From assembly GCF_030818935.1 (NCBI RefSeq), contig NZ_JAUTBD010000001.1:3596001-3660000 (forward strand): 64,000 bases of DNA. The letters run 5' to 3'. A model generated the notes under the pieces. That model was not told the origin of the DNA, ran no database searches, and saw nothing but the letters and a program-made list of their open reading frames with translations. The translations under genes and the position numbers were made by a program. The DNA comes from Microbacterium sp. SORGH_AS_1204. Its GTDB lineage: Bacteria; Actinomycetota; Actinomycetes; Actinomycetales; Microbacteriaceae. Below are positions 8,478 through 18,626 of the stretch, piece by piece. Every line of letters starts with the position of its first letter. Positions within the stretch are counted from its first letter, which is position 1.

Positions 8478-8659
8478 CGGTTGCCGCCCGGACGGCGTGG
8501 CGGTCGCCGGGTCCGTGAGACGTCAGATCGCCGTGGAGGGAGGAGATTCCGCGACGGGAGGGTTCTCGATCGTCGTGGCATCCTCCCCTTCACGAATCCC
8601 CTCCCGTCAGGTCGACGGCGGTCCTGACGCTTTCCGTACGACAGCCGTGCGGGCACGCC

Positions 8660-8702
8660 GCGACACCGGATACCGCCCCGAGGGTGCGGCATCCGGTGTC
8701 GC
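8660..8702. terminator. Bidirectional terminator between convergent genes
   Basis: GCGACACCGGAT, one mismatch, then CCGC pairs with GCGG and ATCCGGTGTCGC, a 16-bp stem with a short loop. It lies between the end of the amino acid transporter operon and the end of the leftward surface protein gene. A second inverted repeat (GACGGGAGGG with CCCTCCCGTC, about 8553-8611) sits upstream in the same gap. Confidence 0.7.
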
Positions 8703-8737
8703 TTCCGTTAGGGAATCGACCCCCACGAACCGGTGTG

Positions 8738-10376
8738 TCAGACGGTCGCGCGGCGGCGTCGCGTCAGCAGCGCGCCACCCAGCACGAGGGTCAGCAGACC
8801 CGCAATGCCGAGGGCGGCTGCCGACGAGCCGTCAGCTCCCGTCACAGCCAGCGTCTTGACGTCGCCGGAGGCGACAGGCGTTGTGGCGGAGTACGACATC
8901 GCCGACACGGATGCCGTGGAACCCTCGACGGGGGCGGTGACGTTGCTACCGGGGGTGCCGGAGGTGCCGGGGGTACCCGGGGGTGCCAGGCGTTCCGGGG
9001 GTGCCGGGGGTGCCGGGGGTGCCGGGGGTGCCGGGGGTGCCGGGCGTTCCCGGGGTGCCGGGGGTGCCGGGGGTGCCGGGCGTTCCGGGGGTACCCGGCG
9101 TGCCGGTGTGCGAGCCCCCGGTGTGGCTGTCGCCGATGATCGATACGGCGTTGCCGCCGATCGTCATGGGCAGACTGATCGGCACGATCAGCTGGTTGCC
9201 GCCGAGGATGCTGTCCGACCCGTCGGTGGTGATGCCGGCGAGCAGGCCGCCGCCGTTGCCGCCGATGGTGGTGGCATCCGTCGAGGTGCTGTCGCCGATC
9301 ACCGAGATGGCGTTGCCGCCGACCGTGACGGGCAGGGTAATCGGGGCGATGAGCTGGTTGCCGCCCGACAGGCTGTCACCGCCGTCGGTCGTGACGTCGC
9401 CGCCGTGGCCGGAACCGCCGGAGCCGCCGATTGTCGTGGCATCCGAGGTGTGGCTGTCGCCGATCACGGATACCGCGTTGCCGCCGATGGTGACGGGCAG
9501 CGAGATCGGAGCGGCGAGCTGGTTGCCGCCCGACAGGCTGTCACCGCCGTCGGTCGTGACGTCGCCGCCGTGGTCGGATCCGTTCGAGCCGCCGCCGGTG
9601 GTGGTGGCGTCGTGCGAGACGCTGTCGCCGATCACTGACACGGCGTTCCCGCCGACGGTGACGGGCACCTCGACCGGGATGACGGCTTGGTTGCCGCCCA
9701 GCAGGCTGTCGCTGCCGTCGGTGGTTTCGTCACCGCCTGAGCCGGAGGATTCGGTCGAGGTGGTGGCATCCGAGGTGTGGCTGTCGCCGATGACCGAGAC
9801 GGCGTTGCCGCCGACGGTCACCGGCACATCGATCGGAATGACGGCCTGATTGCCGCCGAGCGGGCTGTCGGTGCCGTCGCTGGTGGCGTCGCTCGAATCG
9901 CCGTGGTCGGAACCGCCCTCGTCGGAACCGCCCGAGCCCGAACCGCCCGAGTCCGAGCCGCCCGAGCCCGAGCCGCCCGAGCCCGAGCCGCCGGAGCTGC
10001 CCGAGGTCGTGGCATCCGAGGTGTGGCTGTCGCCGATGACCGAGACGGCGTTGCCGCTCACGGTCACGGGCACCTCGACCGAGACGACGCCTTGGTTGCC
10101 GCCCAGCAGGCCGTCGCTGCCGTCGGTGGTGACGTCGCCGCCTGAGCCGGAGGATCCGGTCGAGGTCGTGGCATCCGAGGTGTGGCTGTCGCCGATGACC
10201 GACACGGCGTTGCCGCCGATGCTGACGGGTGCGTCGACCGAGACGATGGCCTGGTCGCCGCCGAGCAGGCTGTCTGCTCCGGAGGTTTCTGCGGCGTTCG
10301 CGACGCCGCATCCGAGAACGGCCAAGCCGCTCCCGACGAGCGCGCCCATGAGGACGCGCGAGTGGATCTTGCGCAT
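8738..10376 (-). CDS. Chaplin-like repeat surface protein with sortase signal, frameshifted
   Basis: A signal peptide (about residues 1-29, ending GVANAAET) is followed by seven repeats of about 50 residues, each with a core like PVTVGGNAVSVIGDSHTSDA. The core resembles the Streptomyces chaplin segment (PV-V-GN-V-VIG) but lacks its cysteines. Ser/Gly/Asp spacers and a (Gly-Thr-Pro)n tract follow. In the starting frame translation ends at 8946, still in the tract. A single extra base near 8978 separates this from a perfect C-terminal sorting signal in the next frame: LAVTG, a hydrophobic stretch (LGIAGLLTLVLGGALL) and RRRR, stopping at 8738. Removing one base restores a roughly 545-residue wall-anchored protein. 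Either a sequencing error or true slippage is possible. Confidence 0.75.
8951..9104. repeat. Tandem 9-bp repeat encoding Gly-Thr-Pro
   Basis: Seventeen units of the type GGGGGTGCC (plus strand) lie end to end; variants include GGGCGTTCC, GGGGGTACC and CGGCGTGCC. The total is 154 bases rather than 153, because one unit carries an extra C at about 8978. That base breaks the reading frame of the leftward surface protein. Confidence 0.85.
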
Positions 10377-10454
10377 GAGAGTTTCTCCTGTAGATGAGTG
10401 AGGGTGCGCGTGCGCGCGGGTCGTCAGCCGTGCAGGAGCACAGCGAGACCGGCC

Positions 10455-11771
10455 TCAGTCAGGAGAAGCGTCGGTGCCGTAGACGGGGATGCCGGGGAGG
10501 TCGTCGTCGACGTCGCCCCCGTGAGCCAGAAGGGTCAGCGTGAAGGCGAACGCGCCGTGGTCGGCGGTGCCGGCGGTCGTGCCGCTCGCGCCCGATCCGG
10601 TGGATGCCGACGATCCGGCGCCGGTGCTCGCGCCCAGCGTCAGGTGGGCGGCGTCGGCGGGGGAGTGGGCGGGCGTCGAGGGTGCGTCCACGGCGGAGGG
10701 GGTGGATGCCACGACCGCGGCCGCGAAGGAGCGGGCGACCTGGGCGACGGAGGGGGGTGCCGAGACCGTGGGGATGACCGCCGTGGGAGCGGCCGCCGCC
10801 TCGGGGACCGGGACGAGCGTTTCGGGCTCGACGAGCGCGGACGGCTCTCGCGGCGACGTCACGGGAGGAGCCGTGACGCCGGGCGCGGGGGTCGTGCCGG
10901 CGCCACCGGGGAGCGAGGGCGCGACCGGCGCGATCTCGGGAGCGGTGCCGACGACGACCGGGAGGGTCTCGTCGACGGTGCCGGCGACGTCGGTGACGAC
11001 CCCGCCCAGGCCGGTGTCCTCGACGACTCCGCCGACGATGGGCAGGGATTCGGCGGTGTCGACCACCGGCTCGATGATCGCGCCGACGATGCCCGACGAG
11101 GCGACGTCGCCGACGGCGCCTGTCACGGCGCCGGCCGCGCCGGTGACGACGGCGTCGGCGGTGTCGAGGGTGCCGCGCACGAAGCCCGGCGAGGCGACAC
11201 CGGTGACGACGTCCGCGACGGTGTCGACGGTGCCGCCCACGAGGGAGCCGGATGAGCCGACGGTGGTGGTGGCGGCTCCGATCAGCTGGGGGGCCGCGTC
11301 GGTGACAGTGGGGACGACGTCTGCGACCGGGGCCGGAGCGATCTCGGCGACGGGTGCGGCGGTGTCGGCGACGACCTCGACGACCGGCTCCACGATCTCG
11401 GTGGCGACCGGCTCGACGGTCTTGGCGACCGGTTCTGCCACGGTGGAGACGACGGGCTCGACGGTCCCGGCGGCGGGTTCGACGACGGCGGAGGCCGCGG
11501 GTGCGACGGTCTGAGCGACGGGTTCGACGACGGCGGTGGCGACGGGCTCGACCACCTCGGTGGCGACCGGTTCGACGACGTCGCCCGCGGTGTCGGCGAC
11601 GACGTCCACCGTCGATCCGGCAACGCCGAGCAGGCCCGATCCGGAGTCGGAAGCGGATGCCGAGGAGGTGGAGGCGAAGAGCGAGATGACCGCGAGAGCG
11701 AGTGAGACGAGCACGCCCAGCAGGAAGGCGCGCACGATGCGCGGCGCTCCCCGGCTCAACGTGGCATCCAT
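10455..11771 (-). CDS. Secreted Val/Pro/Glu/Ala-rich repetitive protein
   Basis: I start this 438-residue protein at the ATG at 11771, which has GGGGGGCGG just upstream; an in-frame ATG 69 bases earlier lacks this. An Arg-containing N-terminus and a hydrophobic segment (LLGVLVSLALAVISLFAS) form a signal peptide ending near STSSASASD. The remainder is low-complexity, built from units such as VVEPVATEVVEPVATAVVEP and later VVTGAAGAVTGAVGDV. The C-terminus (FAFTLTLLAHGGDVDDD) carries no sorting signal. It follows, in the same direction, the divergent dnaB region and precedes the chaplin-like protein gene by 78 bases. A surface or matrix role is a guess. Confidence 0.7.
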   Translation of the reverse strand: MDATLSRGAPRIVRAFLLGVLVSLALAVISLFASTSSASASDSGSGLLGVAGSTVDVVADTAGDVVEPVATEVVEPVATAVVEPVAQTVAPAASAVVEPAAGTVEPVVSTVAEPVAKTVEPVATEIVEPVVEVVADTAAPVAEIAPAPVADVVPTVTDAAPQLIGAATTTVGSSGSLVGGTVDTVADVVTGVASPGFVRGTLDTADAVVTGAAGAVTGAVGDVASSGIVGAIIEPVVDTAESLPIVGGVVEDTGLGGVVTDVAGTVDETLPVVVGTAPEIAPVAPSLPGGAGTTPAPGVTAPPVTSPREPSALVEPETLVPVPEAAAAPTAVIPTVSAPPSVAQVARSFAAAVVASTPSAVDAPSTPAHSPADAAHLTLGASTGAGSSASTGSGASGTTAGTADHGAFAFTLTLLAHGGDVDDDLPGIPVYGTDASPD

Positions 11772-11955
11772 GATCCGCCCCCCGAAGGTGAATCGTCGGC
11801 AACTCCAGGTGGGCGACGATACGCCCGGATTCGCCCGCACGAAAGAGGCCGGGTGAATTCTCGGTAGTGCCTACGTAGACACGGGGCGGCGGGCGACACG
11901 CCCACGGGTCACGCGATTTGACATGGGATGCCGCGCATCGATAGCCGACGCCGAG

Positions 11956-12167
11956 TTATCCCCCGAGTTGTACACATGCATTTGTCAAGTCGAGGAACCT
12001 TCAACGCGTACTTCAACCCGGATTTCCCCACACATACTGTGGAGAAATAAAAACCTGGTCAAGATGGGTATGCGCGACAGAATCCACAGTCATCCACCGA
12101 GTTGTCCACAGGAGTTGTGCACAGACACGGCGGCGTTTCCCGCAGGCTCTCCACAGAGTTATCCACA
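11956..12167 (+). promoter_or_regulatory. Cluster of DnaA-box-like 9-mers upstream of dnaB
   Basis: Exact or near matches to the actinobacterial DnaA box TT(A/G)TCCACA are TTGTACACA 11968, TTCCCCACA 12024, TTCTCCACA (minus strand, 12038-12046), TTGTCCACA 12102, TTGTGCACA 12115 and TTATCCACA 12159, plus TTATCCCCC 11956. An A-rich tract (GAAATAAAAACC) lies at about 12044. The rest of the 11772-12360 gap has no gene; TTGACA at 11918 might be a -35 element. The cluster could let DnaA control dnaB, or act as a DnaA-titrating site. Confidence 0.55.
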
Positions 12168-12360
12168 GGCATATTTGCGCGTGGCGAAGGTGGTATCTAC
12201 CGTGGGGGCAGCCCATCGGGCATCCCCCTCACTTGCCACGCGCGTCGATGTCGGACGTCGGTGATTCGATGCTCCCGAGGTCGTTCCACCCTCGCCGTCG
12301 CATCGTCTCGCGCGCGCGTGAGGGGGTCGCCGGGGCGGCCCGAGAGCAGAAGGAGAGCCC

Positions 12361-13728
<1,368 letters not shown>

Positions 13729-13873
13729 CGCGTAACCGACCCGGCGCAGCACGTCGGCGTTCTGCCGTTCCGTCGAATCGCGCCGCGCGATGTGGACTGA
13801 TCGGCATGGACCGGATGTCGGCCCCGTCGTACTGTCGCTCATGCGCCCGACGGCGCCGAAAGAGGAGGACAGC

Positions 13874-15403
13874 ATGGCCAATCAGTCGCTAGTCGACGTC
13901 GCGGTGGTTTCGCACTGGATCGACGGTGCGGAGCGCGCCTCGACCTCGGGCCGGACGGCGCCCGTGTACAACCCCGCGACCGGTGCCGTGCAGGCCGAGG
14001 TCGCGCTGGCGAACCAGGAGGAGATCGACGCCGCGATCGCCTCTGCTCAGGCGGGGTTCCGCGTATGGTCGCAGTACTCCGTCGCGAAGCGCCAGGCCGT
14101 TCTGTTCGCTTTCCGTGAGCTCCTCAACGCGCGCAAGCCCGAGCTCGCACGCCTCGTGACGAGCGAGCACGGCAAGGTCGTCTCGGACGCGATGGGTGAG
14201 ATCCTGCGCGGCCAGGAAGTCGTCGAACTGGCGACGGGTTTCCCGCACCTGATCAAGGGTGCGTTCAGCGAGAACGCCTCCACCGGTGTCGACGTCTACT
14301 CGCTCAAGCAGCCGCTGGGCGTGGTTGGCGTCATCTCGCCGTTCAACTTCCCCGTCATGGTTCCGCTGTGGTTCGTTCCCATCGCTCTGGCCGCGGGGAA
14401 CGCGGTGGTGCTCAAGCCCAGCGAGAAGGACCCCTCCGCGGCACTGTGGATGGCGAAGCTGTGGAAGGAAGCCGGTCTCCCCGACGGCGCGTTCACCGTG
14501 CTCCAGGGTGACAAGCTCGCCGTCGACGGTCTGCTGACCAGCCCGGTCGTGCAGTCGATCTCGTTCGTCGGGTCGACACCGATCGCTCAGTACATCTACG
14601 AGACCGCCTCGAAGAACGGCAAGCGCGTGCAGGCCCTCGGAGGGGCGAAGAACCACATGCTCGTCCTCCCGGATGCCGACCTCGACCTCGTCGCCGACTC
14701 CGCCGTCAACGCCGGTTACGGTGCGGCCGGTGAGCGGTGCATGGCGATCTCGGTGGTTCTCGCCGTCGAGCCCGTCGCCGATGACCTCGTCGCGAAGATC
14801 ACCGAGCGCATCGCGAAGCTCCGCATCGGCAACGGCGCGGGCGTCGACGGTGTCGAGCCCGACATGGGTCCGCTCATCACCGACGTGCACCGCGACAAGG
14901 TCTCGTCGTACGTCGACATCGCCGAAGCCGATGGCGCGAAGATCGTCGTCGACGGTCGCAACTACGAAGTCGCCGGCCACGAAGACGGCTTCTTCTTCGG
15001 CCCCACCCTCATCGACGGCATCCCCACCACCAGCCGCGCGTACACCGAGGAGATCTTCGGGCCCGTGCTGTCGGTGGTACGCGTGTCGTCGTACGACGAG
15101 GGTCTCGAGCTGATCAACAGCGGCGAATTCGGCAACGGCACGGCGATCTTCACCAACGACGGCGGCGCTGCACGGCGGTTCCAGAACGAGGTCGAGGTCG
15201 GCATGATCGGCATCAACGTGCCCATCCCGGTCCCCGTGGCGTATCACTCGTTCGGCGGCTGGAAGAAGTCGCTGTTCGGTGACGCCAAGGCGTACGGCGT
15301 GCACGGCTTCGACTTCTTCACCCGCGAGAAGGCCGTCACCAGCCGGTGGCTCGACCCCGCCCTGCACGGCGGCATCAACCTCGGCTTCCCGCAGAACACC
15401 TGA
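13874..15403 (+). CDS. mmsA: CoA-acylating methylmalonate-semialdehyde dehydrogenase
   Basis: The ATG at 13874 follows AGAGGAGGAC and gives 509 residues; upstream in-frame codons are ignored. This is an aldehyde dehydrogenase of the MmsA/IolA type: FNFPVMVPLWF, the NAD-binding GSTPIAQYIYE, and the catalytic Cys in GYGAAGERCMAISV. The family oxidises malonate or methylmalonate semialdehyde to acetyl- or propionyl-CoA, in valine, inositol or beta-alanine breakdown. A divergent PucR-type regulator and a class-III aminotransferase lie just beyond, which favours a role in omega-amino acid use. It is followed by a hairpin terminator. Confidence 0.92.
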   Translation: MANQSLVDVAVVSHWIDGAERASTSGRTAPVYNPATGAVQAEVALANQEEIDAAIASAQAGFRVWSQYSVAKRQAVLFAFRELLNARKPELARLVTSEHGKVVSDAMGEILRGQEVVELATGFPHLIKGAFSENASTGVDVYSLKQPLGVVGVISPFNFPVMVPLWFVPIALAAGNAVVLKPSEKDPSAALWMAKLWKEAGLPDGAFTVLQGDKLAVDGLLTSPVVQSISFVGSTPIAQYIYETASKNGKRVQALGGAKNHMLVLPDADLDLVADSAVNAGYGAAGERCMAISVVLAVEPVADDLVAKITERIAKLRIGNGAGVDGVEPDMGPLITDVHRDKVSSYVDIAEADGAKIVVDGRNYEVAGHEDGFFFGPTLIDGIPTTSRAYTEEIFGPVLSVVRVSSYDEGLELINSGEFGNGTAIFTNDGGAARRFQNEVEVGMIGINVPIPVPVAYHSFGGWKKSLFGDAKAYGVHGFDFFTREKAVTSRWLDPALHGGINLGFPQNT

Positions 15404-15415
15404 TCGACGCGTTCA

Positions 15416-15463
15416 CGGATGCCGCGGCCACCGACCTCCTGAGGTCTCGGGGTCGCGGCATCC
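15416..15463. terminator. Terminator after mmsA
   Basis: CGGATGCCGCG pairs with CGCGGCATCCG, continued by an inner ACCTC/GAGGT stem. It lies 12 bases after the mmsA stop, between convergent mmsA and the PucR-type regulator. Confidence 0.7.
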
Positions 15464-15621
15464 GTCGTTCCGGGCGCGAGCGCCGCGCGTCGCCTCGCTC
15501 GCCCGACGCGCGACGGCTGACGCCCGCCGCGTGGCATCCGTCATCCGCCCGCCGCCGCGCGGCACGCGTCGCGCCGCAGACGCCGTCTCTCGTCACGCAG
15601 TCGACCACCGCGCGGCATCCG

Positions 15622-17142
15622 TCACCCCGCGGTCAGCTGCAGCGCGTTCCACAGCTCCGCGCGACCCGCGAAGCCGTCGAGGTCGAGCCCGAGACGCGCC
15701 GCCGCGCCGTCGACGCGGTGGCGCAGGGTGTGGCGATGGATGCCGAGCTCGTCGGCCGCCGGCCCCCACGATCCGTTGTGCTCGAGCCACACCTCGAGGA
15801 TGCGGCGCAGTTCGACGTCGTCGCCGAGGGGCAGCAGGATGCGGCGGGCGACCTCGTGCGCGCGCGTCTGCTCGAGGTGTCCGAGGATGCCCGCGCCGGC
15901 GAGCTCGTCGAAGAACACGACGGGCTGTCGTGACGTGCTGCGCTCGCCCGCGCGGCGCGCCTCGGTCAACGCCACCGCGAAGTCGTCCCACCCGAGGCGC
16001 GAAGACACCCCGCCCGTCGGACCGTGCGGTGCCGCCGCCTCGAAGAGCCCCGCATCGTCGCCGTCGCGGAAGACGGCCACCACGTGCTCGCCCTGCTCGG
16101 CGAAGAACAGCGCCCCGGGGCGCTTCTCGGCCACCACCTCGAGCGCCGGGATCAGCGGGTGCGTGTCGAGCGCGTCGTCGGAGCGCGCGACGGCGAGGCG
16201 TGCGACGCGGATCGGCTCGGCCGGCAGCCGCCCCCACAAGTGACGCACCGTGTCGCCGGCGACCCCCGTCACGCCCGCGGCGAGGAGTTCCAGGATGCCG
16301 CTGCGAAGGCGTCGGCGCGCACTGTCGAGCGTGCTGCTCTGTTCGAGCGAGATGCTCGCGAGGGCGATCACGCTGTCGACGAGGTCTTGCCGGGCTCGGT
16401 CGAACGATTCGCCCGCGATGCCCACCGCGAGCACGCCTCGGAGCTGTCCGCCCCGCCCCAGGGTCTGCAGCATCACCTCGCCCACCCCGCCCAGGCTCAC
16501 TCGGGCGGCTGCCGCCCGTCGTCCGGCGAGGACGGTGCCCACGGCTTTCGCCACGTGCTCTTCCAGCGCGGTGGGGACACCGCTCGTCTGGGGCACGAGC
16601 ACGCGCGCCCCGGCCGCGTCGAACAGCGCGACCCACGTCTGCAACGCGTGCTCGAGTTCGCGCAGGATCGCGCTCAGTCCGTCGGGGCGGAGTGCCGCCC
16701 GAGCCACCCGCCGCTGCGCGAGGAGGGAGCGTTCCAGGCGCGCGCGTTCATCGGCGGCCGTCGCATCGGACACGGCCTTGATGATCCCCATGAACGGCGT
16801 CTCGCGCGACACCTCCAGCAGCGGCAGGCCCCGCCGGGCGCACTCCTCGATCAACGCGGCCGGCACCTCCGGCACGAGGATGCCGACCGAGACGCCGAGA
16901 GCCCGCACCCCCAGATCGACCAGGCGCGCGACGTACTCGCCCGGCGCGGCGTCGTGCGGCGGAAGGAAGGGCGCGCCGTCGGTCAGCAGCAGGCCGCCCG
17001 GCTCGAGCCACGGCGTCGGGTCGGGCAGATCGGAGTTGTGCGCCCACGCGAGCGGCGCCGCCAGACTCGCCTCGTCGACGGATGCCAGGGGTGTCAGGCG
17101 GAAGGTGGGCTCGTCCATGAGCGAGCGCAGGTCAGCGGGCAC
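15622..17142 (-). CDS. PucR-family transcriptional regulator
   Basis: The protein is 506 residues from the GTG at 17142, which has GAGGAGAGG ten bases upstream. This start preserves the typical PucR N-terminal motif (VPADLRSLMDEPTFRLTPLA); the ATG 24 bases later would cut it. The PucR N-terminal domain spans about 1-125. A GAF/GGDEF-like middle covers about 180-420. The C-terminal helix-turn-helix of the CdaR/PucR type is HNGSWGPAADELGIHRHTLR with RHRVDGAAARLGLDL. The gene is divergent from the class-III aminotransferase and convergent with mmsA, so it probably activates one or both in response to an amino acid or purine-derived compound. The inducer is unknown. Confidence 0.85.
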   Translation of the reverse strand: MPADLRSLMDEPTFRLTPLASVDEASLAAPLAWAHNSDLPDPTPWLEPGGLLLTDGAPFLPPHDAAPGEYVARLVDLGVRALGVSVGILVPEVPAALIEECARRGLPLLEVSRETPFMGIIKAVSDATAADERARLERSLLAQRRVARAALRPDGLSAILRELEHALQTWVALFDAAGARVLVPQTSGVPTALEEHVAKAVGTVLAGRRAAAARVSLGGVGEVMLQTLGRGGQLRGVLAVGIAGESFDRARQDLVDSVIALASISLEQSSTLDSARRRLRSGILELLAAGVTGVAGDTVRHLWGRLPAEPIRVARLAVARSDDALDTHPLIPALEVVAEKRPGALFFAEQGEHVVAVFRDGDDAGLFEAAAPHGPTGGVSSRLGWDDFAVALTEARRAGERSTSRQPVVFFDELAGAGILGHLEQTRAHEVARRILLPLGDDVELRRILEVWLEHNGSWGPAADELGIHRHTLRHRVDGAAARLGLDLDGFAGRAELWNALQLTAG

Positions 17143-17165
17143 GCGGCATCCTCTCCTCGCCGGAT

Positions 17166-17192
17166 CTGCCGTTCGGTCGATAGTGGCGGCAG
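17166..17192. promoter_or_regulatory. Inverted repeat between the regulator and aminotransferase genes
   Basis: CTGCCG and CGGCAG are separated by 15 bases in the 130-base divergent spacer. It is a candidate binding site for the PucR-type regulator; the arms are short, so chance is possible. Confidence 0.25.
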
Positions 17193-17272
17193 AGGTGCGA
17201 CACATCGGCATGGTACCCGTCCGCTCGCGCGAGCAGGATGAACCCCACGACCATCCCGAGCATCGAGGACCC

Positions 17273-18607
17273 ATGACACTCACCGCAGACGCCGCCTCCG
17301 CCATGACCAACGCCGACATCTCCGAGGCCGACCGCTCCCACGTCTTCCACTCGTGGTCGGCCCAGGGCTCGCTCGCCCCGATGCCGATCGTCTCGGGCGC
17401 CGGGTGCGTCGTGTGGGACGTCGAGGGCAACGAGTACCTCGACTTCTCGAGCCAGCTGGTCAACGTCAACATCGGCCACCAGCATCCGAAGGTCGTGGCC
17501 GCCATCCAGGCCCAGGCCGACGTGCTGACCACGGTCGCCCCCGCCCACGCCAACGCCACACGCGCAGAGGCCGCGGCGATGATCTGCGAGGTCGCACCGG
17601 CCGGCTTCTCGAAGGTGTTCTTCACCAACGGCGGGGCCGACGCCAACGAGAACGCCATCCGCATGGCCCGCCTGTTCACCGGCCGCGACAAGGTCATCTC
17701 GCGCTACCGGTCGTACCACGGCAACACGGGAGCCGCGATCGTGGCGACCGGTGACTGGCGCCGCATTCCCAACGAATACTCCCGCGGCCACGTGCACGTC
17801 TTCGGCCCCTACCTGTACCGCTCGGAGTTCTGGGCCACCACCGAGCAGGAGGAATGCGCGCGAGCGCTGCACCACCTCGAGCGGGTCGTGCAGGCGGAGG
17901 GGGCCTCGACGATCGCCGCGATCCTGCTCGAGACCGTTCCCGGCACGGCGGGTGTCATGACGCCGCCCGCGGGTTACCTCGCCGGCGTCCGCGAGATCTG
18001 CGACCGCTACGGCATCGTGCTCATCCTCGACGAGGTCATGGCCGGGTTCGGTCGCACAGGGGAGTGGTTCGCCTTCGACGCCCACGGCGTCACCCCCGAC
18101 CTCATCACCTTCGCCAAGGGCGTCAACTCGGGCTACGTGCCCATCGGCGGCGTCATCATCTCCGACGCGATCGCCGCGCACTTCGACGACCGCGTCTTCC
18201 CCGGCGGGTTGACGTACTCGGGCCACCCCCTCGCCGCGGCGAGCATCGTCGCCGCCATCGGCGCCATGCGCGAGGAGGGGATCATCGACAACGCCCGGCG
18301 CGTGGGTGCCGAGGTGATCGGACCGCGACTCGCCGCGCTCGCCGAGCGTCACGAGCTGATCGGCGAGGTGCGCGGCAGCGGCGTGTTCTGGGCGATCGAA
18401 CTCGTCGACGACCGCGAGACGCGTACGCCCGTCTCGGCCGCGACGATGGGCGCTCTCAAGTCCGCGCTGCTGAGCCGGGGCCTGCTGCCCTTCGTCGCCG
18501 ACAACCGCATCCACGTGGTGCCGCCGTGCGTCATCACCGATGACGAGGCCCACCGCGGTCTCGACATCATCGACGCGGTGCTCACCGAGTTCGCCGCGGC
18601 GCGCTGA
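17273..18607 (+). CDS. Class-III (omega) aminotransferase
   Basis: A 444-residue PLP-dependent fold-type-I aminotransferase starting at the ATG at 17273, behind GAGGACC. Key features are VFFTNGGADANENAIRMAR (cofactor phosphate region), YRSYHGNTGA, LILDEVMAGFGRTGEWFA with the PLP-binding Asp, and FAKGVNSGYVPIGGV with the Schiff-base Lys. The class moves amino groups from omega-amino acids (beta-alanine, GABA, taurine, diamines) to pyruvate or oxoglutarate. With mmsA and a PucR-type regulator next door, beta-alanine or 3-aminoisobutyrate to (methyl)malonate semialdehyde is an attractive reaction, but substrate choice cannot be read from sequence. It is followed after 19 bases by the dehydrogenase gene, probably co-transcribed. 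Confidence 0.88.
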   Translation: MTLTADAASAMTNADISEADRSHVFHSWSAQGSLAPMPIVSGAGCVVWDVEGNEYLDFSSQLVNVNIGHQHPKVVAAIQAQADVLTTVAPAHANATRAEAAAMICEVAPAGFSKVFFTNGGADANENAIRMARLFTGRDKVISRYRSYHGNTGAAIVATGDWRRIPNEYSRGHVHVFGPYLYRSEFWATTEQEECARALHHLERVVQAEGASTIAAILLETVPGTAGVMTPPAGYLAGVREICDRYGIVLILDEVMAGFGRTGEWFAFDAHGVTPDLITFAKGVNSGYVPIGGVIISDAIAAHFDDRVFPGGLTYSGHPLAAASIVAAIGAMREEGIIDNARRVGAEVIGPRLAALAERHELIGEVRGSGVFWAIELVDDRETRTPVSAATMGALKSALLSRGLLPFVADNRIHVVPPCVITDDEAHRGLDIIDAVLTEFAAAR

Positions 18608-18626
18608 CGCGGATCGGACACCGGCC

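Noticed and set aside
8951..9104. CRISPR-like regular array
   Set aside because: The units are 9 bp with no unique spacers and lie in a coding frame for Gly-Thr-Pro; it is a coding tandem repeat.
8983..10397. Long plus-strand open frames opposite the repeat surface protein
   Set aside because: They arise because the repetitive GC-rich gene leaves antisense frames open; they lack signal peptides, ribosome binding sites and family motifs, unlike the minus-strand frame.
10455..11840. Upstream start at 11840 for the Val/Pro-rich protein
   Set aside because: It would place 23 polar residues before the signal peptide and has no Shine-Dalgarno; the ATG at 11771 has both a good site and a normal signal peptide.
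11956..12167. Calling the DnaA-box cluster the chromosomal origin oriC
   Set aside because: dnaA, dnaN and rpmH are not adjacent, and no skew information is available; the evidence supports only a DnaA-binding region.
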